This document shows positions 4,709-7,107 of a DNA stretch of 7,107 bases, piece by piece. Positions within the stretch are counted from its first letter, which is position 1. Each line of letters begins with the position of its first letter. The translations under genes and the position numbers were made by a program. Source of the stretch: Dehalococcoidia bacterium (GTDB lineage: Bacteria > Chloroflexota > Dehalococcoidia > SAR202 > UBA11138); contig JAAXHZ010000267.1 of assembly GCA_012270625.1 (NCBI GenBank), positions 1 to 7,107 of the forward strand. The letters are read 5' to 3'. A model generated the notes under the pieces. The model made no database searches. It was not told the DNA's origin and saw only the letters and a list, made by a program, of their open reading frames with translations.

Positions 4709-7107
4709 GCGCCTAGCAGCGTGTCCTTCGCTCCAAGAAGTATCTCGCAGTCCCGCGCCAGTCCGGGATTGTCGCTGACGTTGGACACGGCAGTCCCCCC
4801 GTAGCATCCGGACGGCGCTGCTGCCGTAATACCGACGTTCAAGGATGCGACTCCGCCCTGTCCATCGCTCGCCTCCACGGTTAGCGTGTATGAAGCGACC
4901 GCCTCCCGGTCGAGAGCGCCGGCGACCGTTATCCTCCCAGCGCTGGCGTCGATACTGAACTTCCCGTCCCCATTGCCAGCGCTGATCGAGTAGGACACCG
5001 GGTCTCCGTCCGGGTCGGACGCGGACACCGTGCCCACCCTCACACCGGCAGGCGCGTTCTCTGCGATGGAGAACGAGTAGCCCGACTCGGTGAACACCGG
5101 CGAGAGGTTGCACGGCCCGGTCGTGAGCGAAACTGCATCTGACGGCTCGCCCCACTCGGCGGCCCATATCGTACCATCGCCCCGGGCCTGTACCCTGAAC
5201 TCGTGGGTCGTATCGCACGAGACGCCGTCCTCAGGACTGACAGCTATGCTCGTGTCCGTAGTGGTCCCGACGTCGCTCCACTCGCTCTCTGATCCTCCAA
5301 CACGGTACTGCGCCCGGTACTGCTCAGCGCCGTCTAGCGCGCTCCATCTGATGGTAAACACCCCCTCCGACAGGGACACGCTCAGGCCCATCGGGATGGG
5401 CGCGCAATCCGCCAGTCCCACGTCGTCGAGGTCGTGGTCACTCACGTCCCGCAGACCAGCGGGTACGCATCCGGTGAACAGGTTGCCAGCGAGTCGCAGA
5501 AGCGTGAGCTTCGACAGGTCGCCCAACTCCGGCGGTATCCTGCCAGTCAGTCGGTTGCCTCCAAGGTCCAGGCGTGTCAGACTGGTCAGACCGCCCAACT
5601 CCGGCGGTATCTCTCCCGTCAGGCTTTCTCGTTCAAGCTGCAGCCACGTGATCCGCCTGGGTGTGCCGCCAACGCTCACACCGTCCCAGTTCGTGATCGA
5701 GGTCGTGAGTCCCCAGTTCAATGTAGCTGTGCCAGCCAGAGTGTCCCTGACGCCCAGCAGGACTTCGCAGTCTCCCACCAGGACCTTCTCTGTACGAGCA
5801 TTCGGGACCACTGTTCCGCTTCTGCATGAGAGTGGAGCCTTTCGTACACGTACCATCAGTTCGTCGCCACTCTCCCAGGGCTGTGACGCCAGTGCCCAAC
5901 TGAACGTATAGGCGGTTCCTGCCGTAGAGGTCGCGCCGGCATCCAGCATCGCGTCGAACACGTCAAGGGACACCGACACGGAACCATCCTGCTCGATGAA
6001 GTCCAGAATATGGTCGCCGAGCAGGTCGTCTGGATCAGAGGCGGTGATGAATTGCACCTTGGCCACCCCGGGCTGTTCTGCAGGCTCCGAGCTCGTGGCC
6101 GCAGGTTCCCACGAGATACTGCTGATGGTCGACGTGGCGCCGTCTGAGCCGGTGAATGACGCGGGGGTCAGCACACCGTTCGTCGAGTCAGCCGCGACGG
6201 TTGACCCGACTGTAACCGGGTCGAAGTAGAGCTCGTGCAGAGTGCCCTCCGGCGAGGTGACCGTTACCGTCCAGGGGTTACTTAGAACGTAGTTGCACTG
6301 TTGGAAGTAGGGTGTGGATTCCTTGAAGTCAAAACTGTACTCTCCGGCGATGAGCGGACGCACGAGTGTGACCATGATGTCGTATGTGATCCGGTCGAAT
6401 TGTCCGTCGTTGTCCTCGTCCAGGTTGGTCACAACACCGTTCTCATAGGTGAACAGGGCTGCGTCCCTGTTTTCAACCCACCTTTTCAGCCTGAAACCAC
6501 TGTCAGGATAGCGTCCGTACGCCTGCCGCTTATCGAGCGCGGTGCCAGCGGGCATACCTGAGACAACATCATGGTCGGTCTTCCAAATGCTGTATGGCCT
6601 ACTTCTTTCCCCTGGCCAATTCTGTTGGTTAGTTAAGTGCTCGTACTTGTTCCTGAGGCAATCTTTGTAGACATCCGAACCGCCCCCGGCTGCAAGCTCA
6701 GCGGCGACCTCGCTAACCCGTTTCCTCAAAGCGCCGAGGGTTATGGTTGCATCAGTGGGCGGCACGTCCAGAAGAAACTCCTGGGCGTCTCCGGCTATAG
6801 TAGTAGTCGCGACGGCTGGCAGCCACTTCCTGTGGGTCTCGCTGTGCAGACTGTACATGTCGTCATAAGAAAACGTCTCTGATTCTGACAGGAAGAAGTG
6901 GTCGTCAAGCTCAAACAGTCCGTCAAGCACTGTCCCATAACTGGATTGGGGGTCACTAACCATGAATAGGACTGCTTCCCTGCTGTCCCACTGACTGTCG
7001 CGCAAAGCAAGGATTTCAGCCAACTTATCGTTGGCCTCGTCTCTCGTCTCATAGCTGATTGCGTTAAGCAGGATCGCCACAGTGCTGGTGGGGCCTGTGC
7101 CTGTCAG
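4693..7107 (-). CDS. LRR/FnIII/cadherin modular surface protein, N-terminal part (5'-partial, truncated by frameshift)
   Basis: The frame is open from the right edge to TGA at 4693-4695 (804 codons). A GTG at 7080 is possible but has no Shine-Dalgarno sequence or signal peptide, so the true start is probably outside the window. Numbered from 7080: residues 1-220 match no family I recognise; DEDNDGQFD (221-229) is a DxDxDG calcium-loop-like motif; 230-415 is beta-rich, ending GDELMVRVRK. An N-terminal LRR cap (437-476, C419/C438) resembles plant LRRNT: DCEVLLGVRDTL...TLNW...WDGV. Three LRRs (477-545) with a C-cap (C538/C559) follow, then FnIII (561-655), a cadherin repeat (659-753; AENAPAGV, DPDGD, LDREA), and the beginning of a second cap (C759/C778) where the frame is lost. 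Cysteine pairs flanking each LRR block and the cadherin calcium motifs point to an extracellular location. After the frameshift only a few foreign residues (ARLPR) precede the stop. Confidence 0.8.
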   Translation of the reverse strand: MTGTGPTSTVAILLNAISYETRDEANDKLAEILALRDSQWDSREAVLFMVSDPQSSYGTVLDGLFELDDHFFLSESETFSYDDMYSLHSETHRKWLPAVATTTIAGDAQEFLLDVPPTDATITLGALRKRVSEVAAELAAGGGSDVYKDCLRNKYEHLTNQQNWPGERSRPYSIWKTDHDVVSGMPAGTALDKRQAYGRYPDSGFRLKRWVENRDAALFTYENGVVTNLDEDNDGQFDRITYDIMVTLVRPLIAGEYSFDFKESTPYFQQCNYVLSNPWTVTVTSPEGTLHELYFDPVTVGSTVAADSTNGVLTPASFTGSDGATSTISSISWEPAATSSEPAEQPGVAKVQFITASDPDDLLGDHILDFIEQDGSVSVSLDVFDAMLDAGATSTAGTAYTFSWALASQPWESGDELMVRVRKAPLSCRSGTVVPNARTEKVLVGDCEVLLGVRDTLAGTATLNWGLTTSITNWDGVSVGGTPRRITWLQLERESLTGEIPPELGGLTSLTRLDLGGNRLTGRIPPELGDLSKLTLLRLAGNLFTGCVPAGLRDVSDHDLDDVGLADCAPIPMGLSVSLSEGVFTIRWSALDGAEQYRAQYRVGGSESEWSDVGTTTDTSIAVSPEDGVSCDTTHEFRVQARGDGTIWAAEWGEPSDAVSLTTGPCNLSPVFTESGYSFSIAENAPAGVRVGTVSASDPDGDPVSYSISAGNGDGKFSIDASAGRITVAGALDREAVASYTLTVEASDGQGGVASLNVGITAAAPSGCYGGTAVSNVSDNPGLARDCEILLGAKDTLLGARLPR
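4705..4713 (-). other. Frameshift junction in the LRR gene
   Basis: The upstream frame reads DTLLG up to 4711, then goes out of register and stops at 4693. The downstream frame resumes as TSTLNW from 4705. The equivalent place in the first module reads DTLAG-TATLNW, so removing the five bases at 4710-4706 (GCTCG) restores the frame and gives an exact-length match. A 1-nt deletion or 2-nt insertion would also explain the shift. It may be a real mutation or an assembly/sequencing error. Confidence 0.85.
4822..5106 (-). other. Cadherin-like repeat domain
   Basis: About 95 residues carry the cadherin signatures in order: PVF, an AEN-type start (AENAPAGV), SASDPDGDPVSYSI, FSIDASAGRI, LDREA and EASDGQGG. 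The acidic motifs are calcium ligands in this family. It lies between FnIII and the second LRR module, consistent with an extracellular adhesive stalk. Confidence 0.88.
5407..5652 (-). repeat. Leucine-rich repeat block 1 (about 3 repeats plus C-cap)
   Basis: Repeats of 24 residues (72 bp) carry LTGEIPPELGGL and LTGRIPPELGDL, followed by a C-cap with FTGCVPAGL and a final Cys. They are of the plant-specific LRR class (xLtGxIPxxLgxL). At DNA level, the string GCCCAACTCCGGCGGTAT on the plus strand occurs twice, 72 bp apart, near 5521 and 5593. Confidence 0.85.

Noticed and set aside
4690..4740. Programmed ribosomal frameshift
   Set aside because: There is no slippery heptamer or nearby internal Shine-Dalgarno sequence, and the offset is best explained by a 5-bp length difference from the duplicate module.
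4709..5218. Upstream extension of the C-terminal LRR frame to an ATG at 5218
   Set aside because: The first 170 codons are Arg-rich, without domain logic, and overlap the in-frame cadherin/FnIII coding of the other frame; they are an out-of-frame shadow.
5090..5911. 273-aa plus-strand ORF
   Set aside because: It is Ser/Pro/Arg-rich and antisense to the LRR/FnIII coding; its repeats (PNSGGI) merely mirror the LRR DNA repeats.
3279..7107. Integrative element inserted at tRNA-Glu
   Set aside because: The junction position is suggestive, but there is no integrase, no duplicated tRNA 3' end and no obvious compositional change in view, so I report only the junction itself.

Overview
The window reads like a GC-rich chromosomal segment from a free-living bacterium. 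My best guess is the Chloroflexota (Dehalococcoidia/SAR202-like lineages). This rests on the combination of a large extracellular LRR + fibronectin-III + cadherin protein, a stand-alone ThDP-dependent enzyme and DUF350/DUF4178 genes. It is inference from gene content; no phylogenetic marker is present.

Left part (1-2981, minus strand): a compact three-gene unit. It starts with a thiamine-diphosphate-dependent enzyme (564 aa, acetolactate-synthase fold, closer in motif detail to oxalyl-CoA decarboxylase/2-hydroxyacyl-CoA lyase). After 6 bp follows a 184-aa soluble DUF4178-like protein, and after another 15 bp a multi-pass DUF350-type membrane protein that runs off the left edge. A good sigma-70-type promoter (TTGGCA-17-TAAAAT) lies about 40 bp upstream of the first gene.

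Middle (2982-3354): a divergent control region. The minus-strand promoter faces away from a near-consensus plus-strand promoter (TTGCAA-16-TATAAT, extended -10) that drives two tRNA genes, tRNA-Gln(CTG) and tRNA-Glu(CTC), both with encoded CCA ends. Two small inverted repeats lie between the promoters.

Right part (3314-7107, minus strand): one very large modular gene for a secreted or surface protein, 5'-incomplete at the right edge. In order it has an unrecognised N-terminal region, a beta-rich module, an LRR module with cysteine-bearing caps, FnIII, cadherin, a second longer LRR module, FnIII, and a beta-rich C-terminal domain. A frameshift near 4706-4713, inside the N-terminal cap of the second LRR module, splits it into two reading frames. 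Comparison with the first module suggests about 5 extra bases. The second frame has no stop of its own and ends only inside the antisense of tRNA-Glu.

I see no CRISPR array, insertion sequence, transposase, integrase or toxin-antitoxin pair. Nothing here convincingly amounts to a wholly new system. The most interesting points are the broken LRR gene converging on a tRNA, the plant-like LRR caps, and the ThDP-enzyme/DUF4178/DUF350 operon.
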